The notes below the pieces were generated by a model. That model ran no database searches. It was not told the origin of the DNA and saw nothing but the letters and a program-made list of their open reading frames with translations. From Tillus elongatus (taxonomy: Eukaryota > Arthropoda > Insecta > Coleoptera > Cleridae), in NCBI GenBank assembly GCA_964006375.1, contig OZ023266.1:160025292-160089291 (forward strand): a DNA stretch of 64,000 nt, in the 5' to 3' direction. The position numbers and the translations under genes were made by a program. Numbering within the stretch: the first letter of the stretch is position 1; each line of letters begins with the position of its first letter. This document shows positions 40,095 to 51,084 of the stretch, one piece after another.

Positions 40095-40500
40095 TGTTGA
40101 AAAAGGTCTAAGTGCAGCAAACACATTATGGTAGAGAGTTATTGTAAAAATATTTGGAATCCAATAATTCAATTTCCTATTAAGCTAGAATCTTCAATCT
40201 TGAACCATAATAACACCTATGTAAACGCAGCCTAGGTAGTAAATTAAAGAAAAATAACATAACGAGCTTCGCGGATAACTACAAGTTGGTTTTAAAAAAC
40301 ATTTTTTGTTGTTTTGTTTGCAAAAACTAGTTCGATTGGGTTGACTAAAACAAAACCATCCAAGCAATTAAAAGGAAAGATAGCTGACATATTTATGATT
40401 TGGCAGGTACATTCCGTTTGTAGATAATTCATTCTTTTCTAGAAAACTTATGTGACTTTAATGAAATTTGTAACACAATTTTTTTAAAGAGACTTGCAAT
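40095..40500 (-). repeat. Diverged right-end repeat, copy 2
   Basis: The segment parallels 39376-39690 (AGTGCAGCAAACACATTATG, TCAATTTCCTATTAAGCTAG). It then continues with TTGGGTTGACTAAAACAAAA and AGAGACTTGCAATC, matching 53165-53350. It is cut at 40500 by the 3' end of the RTE-like LINE. Confidence 0.6.
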
Positions 40501-42697
40501 CTTCTTCTTCAAGTGCCGTCTCCTCTTAGAAGGTTGACTATCATTATGGCTATTCTCACTTTTGATGCTGCAGCTCTTAACAACTCAACGGAACCAGAGC
40601 TGTACCATTTTCTCAGGTTATTTAGCCAGGAAATGCGTCTTCTTCCTCTGCTTCACTTTCCCCGTATCTTTCCCTGCATAATATTCTGCAACAATACATA
40701 TTTCTCTCCTCTCATCACGTGGCCCAGATATTGCAGCTTCCTTATTTTAATTGTGTTCAATATTTCTTTTTCTTTTCTCATTCTTCCCAGTACCTGCTCA
40801 TTTGTTACCACATCTGCCCAACTTATCCTCAAGATCCTTCTATATGACCACATCTCAAATGCCTCCAGTCGATAACTTATATCTTTTTTTAACGTCCATG
40901 ATTCCATCCCATACAGCAACACCGAGAAAACGTAGCATCTCAATATTCTGACTCTAAGTTGTAAGTTAAGTTCTGTACTGCATAACACGCTTCTCATTCT
41001 GTTAAATATGTTTCTGGCTTGTCCAATTCTTGATTTAATTTCTTCAGCGTACTCATTATTTTCATTGACAGTTGTTCCCAGGTACCTGTACTTACTGACT
41101 TTCTCTACTAGTTCTCCGTTGATTCATAGGTTTTCCTGTTGCTGAACTGATTTTGCAATGGTCATAAATCTGGTCTTTTTGATATTTAAGGTAAGTCCGC
41201 TCTCCTCGCTACTCGTCACTACTTGATCTACCAAGATCTGTAAATCTTCTATTGTTTCGGCAATGAGTATGGTATCGTCTGCATATCGGATATTGTTAAT
41301 TGACCTTTACTCCTATTGTTGTTTCTTCCAGCGCTCTCTGAATGATTTCTTCCGAGTAAAGATTAAATAATAGCGGCGATAATACACATCCTTGCCTTAC
41401 ACCACGTTGTATTTTTACTTCTTCTGAGAGTTCATTGTCCACCTTAATATTAGCCGTCTGGCTGTAGTATAAATTATTTATTATTCTAATATCTTTCATG
41501 TCTATATTTTTACTTCTAAGTAACTGAATGAGGTGGTTGTGGCGGACTCTATCAAATGCTTTGTTGTAGTCAAGGAAACAGACATACATCGGCTGATTGA
41601 TGTCCATGCATCTTTGAGTCAACACATTAAATAATAGCGGCGATAATACACATCCTTGCCTTACACCACGTTGTATTTTTACTTCTTCTGAGAGTTCATT
41701 GTCCACCTTAATATTAGCCGTCTGGCTGTAGTATAAATTATTTATTATTCTAATATCTTTCATGTCTATATTTTTACTTCTAAGTAACTGAATGAGGTGG
41801 TTGTGGCGGACTCTATCAAATGCTTTGTTGTAGTCAAGGAAACAGACATACATCGGCTGATTGATGTCCATGCATCTTTGAGTCAACACATTGAAGGCAA
41901 ACAAGGCTTCTCTTGTTCCCATTGCATTTCTGAAGCCAAATTGGGTTTCGCTAATATCTTGTTCTAATTTCCTAAAAATTCTCTGGTGTATTATCTTTAG
42001 GAATATTTTGAGAGCGTGACTCATTAGACTGGTGGTTCGGTGGTCACTACATTCTTTTGAATTAACCTTTTTTTGGTAATGTAATGAAGGTCGATCTAAG
42101 CCATTCGCGGGGAATGATTCCTGTGTTGTATATTGTGTTAAATAGTTCCACGAATATGCCCATTTGATCTTCTGTGATTAGTTTAATTATTTCTGCTGGA
42201 ATTTTATCGTGTCCTGGAGCTTTATTAGACTTTGCCATTTTTACCGCGTGCATTACCTCTTCCTTTGTTATTGTTGGGCCCAAATCTCCTCATGTGTCCT
42301 TTTCTACCATTTCTTGTTGTCTGTCATCGTCGAATAGTTCCTGGATATACTCCTTCCATCTTGCCAGCTTCCCTGTAGTGTCTGGGATTATTTTGCCATC
42401 TCTGTCTAGCAAAACATTGCTATGGTTTTGCCTTTTTATACCAGCCACCTCCCTAATTTTTTTATAGAGGTTAAGATCATCTTGTTTCATTGTCAAATCT
42501 TCTATCTTCGCACATTTTTCTCTGTACCACTTTTCTTTGGCTTCACGTATTCTTTTTCTTATCTCACTATGTATATGGTTATATGCATTGTTGTCTATAT
42601 TTTTGTACGTTCTTCTTTCTTCCAGACTTGCAGTACTTACATATATCTCTACCAAACTATAATGTTCTAGTTCCATAGAAAATAGAAACTTCTTCAA
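40500..42697 (-). pseudogene. RTE-like LINE, 5'-truncated, RT with internal duplication
   Basis: Reading leftwards: linker (EIRKRIREAKEKWYREKCAK), ARWKEYIQELFDDDR, RT fingers (KMAKSNKAPGHDKIPAEIIK), QFGFRNAMGTREALFA, motif A (CFLDYNKAFDRVRHNHL), motif B (GVRQGCVLSPLLF), and RYADDTILIAE (about 41270-41290, after a frameshift). Then come the thumb and the C-terminal block (RILRCYVFSVLLYGMESWTL, RKLQYLGHVMRGEKY, LLQNIMQGKI) and a last segment LLRAAASKVRIAIMIVNLL near 40530. Motifs A and B occur twice because 264 bp are duplicated in frame (41365-41892). The endonuclease is missing. Frameshifts lie near 42285, 42050, 41290 and 40650. The block order and sequence resemble HmRTE/RTE-type endonuclease-RTs; the clade name is inference. 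Confidence 0.87.
41365..41892 (-). repeat. Perfect 264-bp tandem duplication inside the RT
   Basis: 41365-41628 and 41629-41892 are identical by eye, each spanning from AAATAATAGCGGCGATAATA to GAGTCAACACATT. 264 bp is 88 codons, so the frame survives and the predicted protein repeats from NVLTQRCMDINQP to GVRQGCVLSPLLF. Confidence 0.9.
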
Positions 42698-42832
42698 ATA
42701 ATCGTTAACTGGGACCTCTAAAACCGGTAATTCAGGTCCTTTAAATTTGAAGAATTAGTTTTAATAATATACTTTACTAATAGTGTACAATTCTTATGAA
42801 AATTCACTACTATAATGCACTTGCTGCGTCCC
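42698..42832 (+). mobile_element. TA-core remnant without (TA)n, right end intact
   Basis: CTGGGACCTCTAAAACCGG, TTAATAATATACTTTACTAA and GAAAATTCACTACTATAATGC...TTGCTGCGTCCCG match the TA-less copy at 53450-53636. The LINE to the left has removed the left part. Confidence 0.7.
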
Positions 42833-44062
42833 GAAAATTTTTTTTCTTGCAGAAACCAAACCCAACAGTGAAGTCAGATAAATAGTCTCCCAGTGTGTAT
42901 GTACCCTGTATGTATCTAAATTATTAGGTTTGTTTAATATAAACTTTTAAATAGAGAATATTGTATATAATAAAAAGTTACGATTCTACAATGTTAAATC
43001 AGGACGCGACGTGGGTTTAAAATGAAATTAAACCACCAATTTGCATGAAATCGAAACTGCACTCCTAGGTGAATAATCTAGTTGCAACGAGATTGTAATT
43101 GCACATATGGTCTAATAGATTTCTGTGTAACAAACTCTAACAAGCTGCATATTTCGTTGTGGAACTGACCGGTTATTTAATTGGACGGGCGATCGCCAGT
43201 AACTTGTGTGCGAGTGCTTTACGGTAAATACAGAGGGCGGCAGTGTCGCCTGGCGAGGCTGGTCATTAATTTGCATTCCGTTTTGTTGGACGGACGCACG
43301 AGTGGGCATTACTCATGACATTCGAGCGGGCTTGTCATAACCATGACGTGTGAAAAGAGTACCCCATGGACACAATTTAATTCGTCATGTCCACGCTGAA
43401 AATATTACTTTCATATATGACATTATTTATTACCCCACTCGAATAAATGCGAAGCCACCGTGGAGAGTTGAGAAATTTCCTGAATTTATGTTTCAGGTTC
43501 TTCTTCGGCTTTTGTGGAAACTTGAATGATTAAAAGCTGGATTTGGCTACTGCAGCGAAAGTTTACAAAGAGTGAACCAGAAGGAGGATCAGTTTTTATA
43601 CAGACATATTTTATCAGACAAATATTGTACACAGACTGGCCCGAAAGTAACGGTACAGAGGGTTTTTCTTTCCTTTATTTAACGTCGGGTTTTGCCGCCA
43701 CTATGGCCAATCACCGACGCCAGGAAGCCTTTTCACCCCATTATCCTGGAGATTTCTCCGAACCTTTGTACTGGTTGGAAATGTATCGTCCGAGATTCCT
43801 TGATTATTGAACACTCATCAAATACTTAACCCTAATTGGTTCTCGATATCTAGGTAGATGGATACCAGGTTTTAATACTTATCAAGGTGTTAATGATAAC
43901 TCTCAAAACCAGTTATTAGCGTCTCTTTAAAAGAAATTTAAAAACGAAACGACTGAAAAAGAGGGTTGGGGAGAATAGACACAATAATATAAAGATACAT
44001 AATTATAACAAATTTATTACGTCATATTGTTCCTAAACGTGAAAACGTTTGGGGTTGACATC
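42833..44062. other. Low-repeat DNA, nothing recognised
   Basis: A 94-codon plus-strand frame (43526-43810) has no recognised motif. About 43140-43300 is less AT-rich. No shared repeat was seen until the hammerhead-bearing unit at 44063. Confidence 0.4.
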
Positions 44063-44210
44063 TTTGGGTGAGTTGAATAAAAAAGATTTTTCTTTCCAAA
44101 TAAGTGTTTATTCATTGTCCCGACGCGTTTCGACCTGTTAGTCGGTCATCCTCAGGGGAATCTAGAATTTACAAAAAGGCTTGTCAGAAAAACTGAGTTT
44201 TCCGGTAGGC
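44063..44210 (-). repeat. Hammerhead-bearing repeat, copy 2
   Basis: It matches 16262-16425. On the plus strand its right edge GGTAGGCTA meets the poly(T) of LINE-A (44211-44221). In the other copies sequence continues past this point, so LINE-A inserted into this repeat. Confidence 0.75.
44118..44162 (-). ncRNA. Hammerhead ribozyme-like motif, copy 2
   Basis: Sense: TCCC | CTGAGGA | T | GACC-GACTAACA-GGTC | GAAA | CGCG | TC | GGGA. Stem I TCCC/GGGA, stem II GACC/GGTC and the ACG/CGT stem III all pair, and the invariant boxes are intact. This copy and copy 1 are the best candidates for activity. Confidence 0.62.
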
Positions 44211-47200
44211 TATTTTTTTTTAAATTTCAACAACACACCACGAGGGCTTACAGCCTAAATACTATCGTACCATGGGTGTTGACAAGGAGGAAAGGGGCAG
44301 CTTGTTAATTCTGGACTTGAAGGTTTGGAGGTTCGAAGGAGAAGGAAAAACATGTGCCGGCAAGGAATTCCACAACTTGGAAGTCCTCGGGACAAAAGAG
44401 CGGACATAACAAGATGTTCTATGTCTGGTGACCTAGACAGTAAAAGGGTGTATTCGCTCTGTTCCCTTGGTAGATCTGTTGGGGACAGCAGGTGGGAGAA
44501 CTATGGAGGAAAGCTCCTCTGAGCAGTGCCCGTGCAGATATCTATAAAAGAGAGAGAGGTCACCAACGGCACGTCGGTGGACAAGGGATGGCAGCCCTTG
44601 GGTGAGGGTAGGGTCACCGATGACACGTATAGCTCTCTTTTAAATGGAGTCCAGGATAGCGAGTGTAGAAGCGGCAGCGGCACCCCAGATGTGGGAGCAG
44701 TATTCGAGATTTGGCCTTATTTGTGAAGTATATAAGGTATATAGATTAGCTGGTGAAAAGTATTTGCGAGCCCGGAAGAGGAAACATAATTTCTTAGCAG
44801 CCGCTTCTGCAATTGATGTGACATGTTGGTGCCAATTAAGATTTCGATCCACAGAAATGCCAACAAGAGAAAAGGATTCATTACTTTGAATAACTTGGTT
44901 GTTCATTGTGATGGGTCTAGGGCTAATGTATCTCTTGTGAGAAAGAAAGCAAGACTTAGTTTTGGTGGGGTTGAATAGTACAAGATTTCTACTTCCCCAG
45001 TCTAATATTTTTTTGAGATCTACGGAGACAGAACCCTCCATGAGTCTGCGATCCTCATCTAATTGGGCTAAAGAGACAGGCTTAGAATATTGTATATTTG
45101 AATAGAGGGTGCTGTCGTCCGCGTAGCTGTGAACAGGGTTGTATGTGCTAGAGATGAGGTCATTGATGTGGAGAAGAAACAAAGTAGGGGCTAAAGCTGA
45201 ACCTTGAGGAACTCCTGCATTAATTGGATACAGTTTAGAGGAATGGCCATCCACAACAACAGATATGCTCCTGTTGGAGAGGAAATTTGCTGTCCACATA
45301 CAGAGTTTTGGTGGTAGGCCATAGGCCGGTAGTTTATTAAGCAGCGCTGCGTGCCAGACCTGGTCGAATGCTCTGGATATGTCTAGAGTAACAATTTGGG
45401 ATTCACCGTGTTGTTCCATGGACTTGTTCCAAGAATGGGTGACAAAGGAAGGGAGGTTGGCAGTCGATCTGCGCTGACGGAATCCATACTGCCTGTCGTG
45501 GATTAGACTGTGTTTTTCAAGAAATTTTAGTAATTCGGTGTTTATATAATTTTCCATCACTTTAGAAACGACTGAAAGGAGCGAAATAGGCCTGTAGTTG
45601 CTAGGAAGCGCTTTGGATCCTTTCTTGGGGATGGGTTGTACTCGAGCAGTTTTCCAGTTACTAGGAAATATACCTTTATTATAAGATATCTGAAACAGAC
45701 GAGTCAGGATAGGAGCAAGTTCTGGTGCGCATTTTTTGAGAACAATTGCTGGGATCTCGTCAAGGCCAGAGGCTTTCCTGGTATTAAGAGAAGAGAGCAT
45801 CTTTCGTACCTTTTTAGTTTTAAAAATGATATCCGTCATTTTATGCGCGACATTGGGGACTGTTGGTGGTTGTACATTTGAAGGTAGGTTGAGAGTAGAA
45901 TTGCCGGCGAACAACGAAGCAAAAAGTTCAGCCTTGCCCAGGGCGGTAGAAACAATTTCATCCCCTGAGACAAGAGGTGGAAACGTGCTTTTGCAGAAAT
46001 TATTTCCAATAGACTTAGCAAGAGTCCAGAAGGGTTTGCCGCCGTTGGAGCTTAAGAGGACTTTGTTTTTGATGTGGTTATTAAACGAGTTTTTTGCCTC
46101 AGAAAGAATGCAGACATAGCGGTTTCTTGCGTCGTTAAATGCTTGACGATTTTCTTGACTGGGGTTGTGTAGAAGCGTTTTGTGAGCTTTGACCTTTTCA
46201 AGTCTGGCGTTGTCACAGGAGTTAGAGAACCAGGGCTTTTGAGTGGCTGAAGAGGTTTTCTGTGTACGTGGGATAAATAATTCCATGCCAGCTTGGATAA
46301 TTTCGGTGACGTTTTGTGAGATATCAGAGGGGTCAGGATGAGAGAAGCAGACAGACGCCCATGGAAATGAGGAAAAGTAATCCCGCATTTCGTCCCAGTT
46401 TGCGGAGTTGTAGTGCCAAACGATACGTGGGTGTGATGACTGTGTGACCTCGGGTTGCATTGCGCAGGAAGCAGTGACCATGCCGTGGTCTGAGCGACCA
46501 ATGGGGGCGGTGACTGATATCTTATAGCATTCAGGTTGTGTAGTAAGAAGGAGATCCAAGGGATTTGAGCTGTGTGTTGGGATACGAGGAAAGTAAGTAG
46601 GTTGCTGAACCATATTGGCTAAAGAATTGCTGACTGCAAAGGCCTCCGCTGCTCTCCCTTGTGGATCGGTTTTTGAAGATCCTAGCCATTCCTTATTATG
46701 GACATTGAAGTCACCAAGAATAGTGACCTCGGAGGAAGGATATTCAGAAATCAGATGGTCGGTTTTTTCAGAAAGGTAGTCAAAGAGCTGGACAAAGTTG
46801 TTGTCAGAAGATGACCGGTAAATGCAACAGATGAATTTAGTTGCAGCCCTGAGAGAGAGTTTTATCCATAGTATGTCTTTTCTTCCAGCTTCTAAATTGA
46901 AGAGTCTGGTGCAGGGTAGATTGCTACGGACGTATGCGCACACGCCTCCATGCAATCTAAAGGAAGTAAGGAGCTCATACCCCGGGAAATTGAGGTGATT
47001 AGTGGCTGTTTTGGCACTGATTTGGGTTTCGGTGAGGAAGAGGAGTTGGGGCCTGTTAGCCTGGAGGAAATGGTGGACGTAGTTCAGGTTAAAAGTTAGG
47101 CCACATATATTCGAAAAGGACATGTTAAATCTTGATGTTGGCGCCCCCTGTACACCCCTCTCCCGGAGATCCGAATGGAGGGGTATTTTGCCTCCGGAAT

Positions 47201-47350
47201 ATTTTATACAAGGAGGAGCCATCATCATTTTTGCTTATAAGGGAAACCGACTCATACACCAGAACCGGAAACGCCCGTTGGGACTTCACCGGCCTCTTGA
47301 TGTATGGGGTGGTACCTCCTCGGGCGTGAAAAAATCCTTTACTATTACGT
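44211..47350 (-). mobile_element. LINE-A copy 3, nearly full length
   Basis: The element runs leftward and ends with a 3' untranslated tail and poly(A) (poly(T) at 44211-44221). It carries one long endonuclease-RT reading frame (47228 to a terminal TAG at 44262-44264, 989 codons counted through two premature stops). The 5' boundary is unclear; no other copy in the window reaches it. A 91-codon minus frame (47286-47561) upstream could be a leader, a remnant of ORF1 or host DNA. Confidence 0.85.
44640..47228 (-). CDS. LINE-A endonuclease / reverse transcriptase (862 aa, C-terminally truncated)
   Basis: This protein would nick target DNA and prime reverse transcription of the element RNA. An APE-type endonuclease fills about residues 36-260: ICGLTFN, LTETQ (Glu67), GDFNVHN (172-178), SNPLDLLL (221-228) and RSDHGMV (245-251). 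A linker precedes the RT: LNTRKASGLDEIPA (481-494), YRPISLLS (545-552), YGFRQRRST, motif A LDISRAFD (615-622), motif B GVPQGSALAPTLF (672-684) and motif C YADDS (702-706), then thumb and C-terminal region. No RNase H is seen. TAA at residue 863 (Arg codon in copy 2) ends it early. Past it the same frame continues through one TAG (Gln codon in copy 2) with a WNSLPAHVF block to the true end at 44262. The start at 47228 is the first of three ATGs and is uncertain. Affinity is jockey superfamily, CR1/L2-like (inference). Confidence 0.92.
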   Translation of the reverse strand: MMMAPPCIKYSGGKIPLHSDLRERGVQGAPTSRFNMSFSNICGLTFNLNYVHHFLQANRPQLLFLTETQISAKTATNHLNFPGYELLTSFRLHGGVCAYVRSNLPCTRLFNLEAGRKDILWIKLSLRAATKFICCIYRSSSDNNFVQLFDYLSEKTDHLISEYPSSEVTILGDFNVHNKEWLGSSKTDPQGRAAEAFAVSNSLANMVQQPTYFPRIPTHSSNPLDLLLTTQPECYKISVTAPIGRSDHGMVTASCAMQPEVTQSSHPRIVWHYNSANWDEMRDYFSSFPWASVCFSHPDPSDISQNVTEIIQAGMELFIPRTQKTSSATQKPWFSNSCDNARLEKVKAHKTLLHNPSQENRQAFNDARNRYVCILSEAKNSFNNHIKNKVLLSSNGGKPFWTLAKSIGNNFCKSTFPPLVSGDEIVSTALGKAELFASLFAGNSTLNLPSNVQPPTVPNVAHKMTDIIFKTKKVRKMLSSLNTRKASGLDEIPAIVLKKCAPELAPILTRLFQISYNKGIFPSNWKTARVQPIPKKGSKALPSNYRPISLLSVVSKVMENYINTELLKFLEKHSLIHDRQYGFRQRRSTANLPSFVTHSWNKSMEQHGESQIVTLDISRAFDQVWHAALLNKLPAYGLPPKLCMWTANFLSNRSISVVVDGHSSKLYPINAGVPQGSALAPTLFLLHINDLISSTYNPVHSYADDSTLYSNIQYSKPVSLAQLDEDRRLMEGSVSVDLKKILDWGSRNLVLFNPTKTKSCFLSHKRYISPRPITMNNQVIQSNESFSLVGISVDRNLNWHQHVTSIAEAAAKKLCFLFRARKYFSPANLYTLYTSQIRPNLEYCSHIWGAAAASTLAILDSI

Positions 47351-47617
47351 AAAGGAAAATTCCACTACCACCTGCTATGGATTCGATTGGATCAATGTCT
47401 ACCCCTTTGAAAATAAGATCAATAAAGGGACTAAATTTTTGTGAGAGTACAACATAAAATATAAAATATATAAAGGAGGTAACAATAACTGACATCAACA
47501 ATAACCTTACCTTAGTCGCGTGTATCCACCAGATACATAAGGGGTTTGTATTTCTCCCCACCCTCTAGTGTATGCGCCAACAACTCCCACCATCAGAGTA
47601 GCTCCCTCGCTTATAAA

Positions 47618-47621
<4 letters not shown>
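47351..47621. other. LINE-A upstream flank
   Basis: It holds part of a 91-codon minus-strand frame with a hydrophobic run (VIVTSFIYFIFYVVL) and no known domain. Whether it belongs to the LINE is not decidable from one copy. Confidence 0.35.
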
Positions 47622-47703
<82 letters not shown>

Positions 47704-48842
47704 TATATATTTATGTGTCACACCTATAACTAAAAAAATAATGGACCGATTTTGATAAAATTTGGTGAGTACCTTCCTTTCGCGAGTGGCTTGGATAAGT
47801 TCGTTAGCCAGGAAAATCCGCCGAGGTTTTCCCGGAAAATTTGTGTTTTTTTTCGAAAAAAATCGAAAAAAATTTATATCTCCGGAATTAACAAAGTAAG
47901 GGCAACGAAATTTGGTGCACGGGTTTATATCGTTATATGTAAGCTATCTACCAAAATTTAGCGCTGTCGGTTAAAGGACAAAAAAGTTACAGGCATTTAA
48001 AGAAAAATAAATTTGGGTTTTCCTCAAAACGTCAAAGTCGCGATTTTAAACGTCAAAATTGTTAATATTTAGGCAATGAACCTGAAATTAATATGATCTA
48101 TGGAAGGAAAATGTCTCAAGAATAATGTTTTACAAAGCCTGAGCTCTTAGTTTCAATCGTCATTGTCCTTCATTTTACTAAAATATTCCCAGAAAATTCA
48201 TTTCAAATAGACCCTTTCTCTGATACTTTAGCAGTAGTGTTGGCTATAGAGTTTATCGTTTAATGGTATCATTTTTGTCGAATTATCTTAAAAAATCATT
48301 AAAGCGCAATATTTCCGTTATTATTCAAGTTACGAAAAAAAGTTGTATACATTAATTGTAGGGTGTCTTAAGCTACATCTTAAAAAATATTTCCACAATT
48401 ACAGGGTGGCCCATAAGTCGTTGGTGATTCAAATTTTCTTTTTTTTTAGTGAATTTTTTTAATCGAACACGCCCTATGTTATTGCATTTTTGTATTTTCC
48501 ATCGAAATATAATACATCTTTGTAAGAAAAGAAATTCGGGACGCAGCAAGTGCGTTATGGTAGCGAATTTTCATTAAATGCTTCAAATTGTGAATCAATT
48601 TGCTATTAACTTATAAGGTGGACCAGAAAACCAGTTTTTTCGGGAAAAATTTAAGTTTACTTTCGGAAATTTTTGTACATTTTCAAACAATAAAGTTATT
48701 TTGATGAAATATGGTACATTGTTTCTAATATATAAATTATACTGGTAACCAAATTTGGTGCCTGCTTTCTTAAAAAAAACATATTTGCTATTAGAAATAT
48801 TTTTATGAAAATTCACTACCAAAACGCACTTGCTGTGCCCAG
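47622..48842 (+). mobile_element. TA-core element, long type
   Basis: (TA)n about 47622-47700, right arm from GTGTCACACCTATAACTAAA (about 47715) through AACGTCAAAGTCGCGATTTT and CAGGGTGGCCCATAAGTCG to 48536, then the right-end module 48537-48842 (GGGACGCAGCAAGTGCG ... ACGCACTTGCTGTGCCC). The left arm is missing. Confidence 0.8.
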
Positions 48843-48961
48843 AGTTTTTTAAATATAGTTTTTTTCTCATGTTTCTGCTATTTTCAACGGTATAATGAGA
48901 AGTCGTTGGATGTGTGAAATTACGCCGTTCAATTTCATTGGCTACTTATAAAAACGCTGTT

Positions 48962-50911
48962 ATGTATCTAGGAGATACATGCAACCATTAATGTAATGTC
49001 TATTATTTTTAGGCAAAGAAATTAATTTTAGACGTGAAAAGTATGATTTGAGTAATAAACAGCACTGTGAGGAGCTGAGAAATATATTATTGCAACAGGA
49101 AAGTGATGACGAAGATAAAAGAGTAGATATAGAAGACGAAACAGTAATACAGACGCCTCTGTATGTGCTGAGAAGCCGGAAGAAAAGTCTAAGTGCGAAC
49201 AAAGTGATTCCTCTGCAAGTGAAGAGGACGAAGAAGAAAATCAAACACGTTTTAAGGCATTCCAAAGAAAAAAAACAGGAAAGAAAATGAACGTAAATAA
49301 ATGGAAATGGCGAAAACTTCCCCTTTCAGAAAGAAGAAGAATGCCTGCTCAAAATATTCTGACGTAACTGCCAGGTGTAATTAGAGACGCTAAACGGGCT
49401 AGTAGGATATATGAAAATTGAACCTTATTGATTGACGATACAATGTTACAGGATATTGTTGAATGTACAAATAAATGCATAAACAGTATTAAAGAACAAT
49501 TTAGTAGACCAAGAGATGCTAAATTAACTGATATTGTTGAAATTAAGGCAGCGATTGGCTTGTTGTATCTGGCTGGAGTTTACCATACAAATCGGTTGAG
49601 TTTAGATAAACTATGGTCCGAAGATGGCGTTCAGAGATTTAGAAAGACCATGAGTTTGAGAAGATTTCGTTTTATAATGCGCTGTATAAGGTTTGGTTAC
49701 ATGGAAACGAGAAATAGAAGAAGAAAAAAATGACCGTTTGGTACCAATAAGACATATATTTGAGGCACTTGTAAGTAACTGTCAAAAATCATATTCTTTG
49801 GGCCAAAACGTTATCATTGATGAAAAACTGGAAGCGTTTAGAGGACGCTGCCTGTTTCGCCAGCATATACCTTCCAAGCCGACCAAGTATGGCATAAATT
49901 TTTTTGCCCTTGTAGACGCAAGAATATCTTATACCTATAATATGGAGATATATGCTGGGCAACAACCAGGAGGTCCATATGCCATAAGCAATAAACCAGT
50001 TGATGTGGTCAAGAGACTTTCTACTCCTGTTTATAATTCTGGCCGCAACATCACCATTGACAACTGGTTCACAAGCTATGATTTAGTGGAAGACCTTAGA
50101 CAGAAAAACTAGCCGTTGTAGGTACCTTGAAAAAAAAACCTAATGTAATGAAAAATATTAAACAGTGAAGTATTTCATCTAGTGTGTTCGGTTTTCAGAA
50201 AGACTGTACTATGGTCTCGTATGTACCAAAACCGAATAAAAATGTTGTTTTATTATCAAGTATGCATTTTGATAATAACGTAGATTTATCAACGGGTGAA
50301 CAACAGAAACCGGAGATAATAACTTTTTATGATAAAACTAAAGGTGGATTAGACACTGTCGATAAAATGTGTGCAAGCTATAACGTTGCTCAAAATACAA
50401 AACTCTGGTCGATGGTGGTGTTTTTTCTATGTTGAATATTTGTGGAATAAATTCGCAAATAATTTTTGTTGGAAACCAAAACGAGGTCAAAAGTAGAAAA
50501 ACTTATTTACATTTACTGGCTAAACAGTTAACGGAACCACTGATCCAAAGGCGACAAGCGACAGACATAGAAGTTTTACCGGGTGCCGCTCCTTAAAATG
50601 ACCTGCCCTCGGTGTCTCACAAAAATGAAAATTTACCCAGAAAAAGAAAAACATGTAGTACATGCCATTCATAAACAAAAAAATCCCGTCTCTACAAATT
50701 TTTGTGTATAAAATGTTTAAAACCTTTGTGCCTTGTACACTGTAAAAATATTTGTGCACATTGTGTTTAAATAATTATATAGCTATTTTTAATTTGAATA
50801 TTTTGTTTCTTCTATTTTTTTTTCCAATGTTAATGTGTGTTCAAATGAACACATTTGGAATTCTGTATTTTTTTTCAAACCTGAAAATACCAATGTATCT
50901 GTCAGATACAC
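48962..50911 (+). mobile_element. piggyBac-like transposon, candidate ends
   Basis: The transposase remnant is bracketed by similar imperfect palindromes in inverse orientation: GTATCTAGGAGATACATG at 48964-48981, and ATGTATCTGTCAGATACACG at 50893-50912. They could be terminal or sub-terminal repeats. No clear TTAA duplication was identified, so the limits are provisional. Confidence 0.5.
49021..50770 (+). pseudogene. piggyBac-like transposase, frameshifted
   Basis: Active piggyBac enzymes cut and paste at TTAA using three Asp residues. Segments here are an acidic N-terminus (NKQHCEELRNILLQQESDDE); IVEIKAAIGLLYLAGVYHTN; SLRRFRFIMRCIRF; then, after a frameshift near 49720, NVIIDEKLEAFRGRCLFRQH with the first Asp; ITIDNWFTSYDL with the second; a break near 50112; TKGGLDTVDKMCASYN with the third (about 50340); and a broken C-terminus. 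The last part (KRKTCSTCH, LCIKCLKPLCLVHC, NICAHC) is the cysteine-rich domain that binds TIR DNA in this family. At least four frameshifts or stops disable it. The three Asp are conserved, so inactivation seems to be by indels. Confidence 0.9.
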
Positions 50912-51084
50912 GCGAGACCAACCTCTAAGCTTTTTTGGCGCGACTAGCGTAAGGTTAAAATCAAAAGTTTAAAAGCTATCTATTGGTAGTTGTTTAGTTA
51001 AATAGCTTTTAAACTTTTGACTTAATGTTGAGGTCAGTTACTGGTACCTCTTTTATAAATTTTATACTTTGTGTTGTACCCTCG
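50912..51084. other. Spacer with short inverted repeat
   Basis: AAAAGTTTAAAAGCTAT (near 50963) and ATAGCTTTTAAACTTTTGA (near 51001) are inverted, giving a small foldback. Nothing else was recognised. Confidence 0.45.

Noticed and set aside
43526..43810. 94-codon ORF on the plus strand
   Set aside because: No recognisable motif, splice context or second copy; left as unassigned.
45636..46501. Frames on both strands inside LINE-A
   Set aside because: They overlap the well-supported 862-codon endonuclease-RT frame in other phases.
47286..47561. 91-codon hydrophobic minus-strand ORF upstream of LINE-A
   Set aside because: No known domain and only one copy; it cannot be told apart from chance or a LINE leader.
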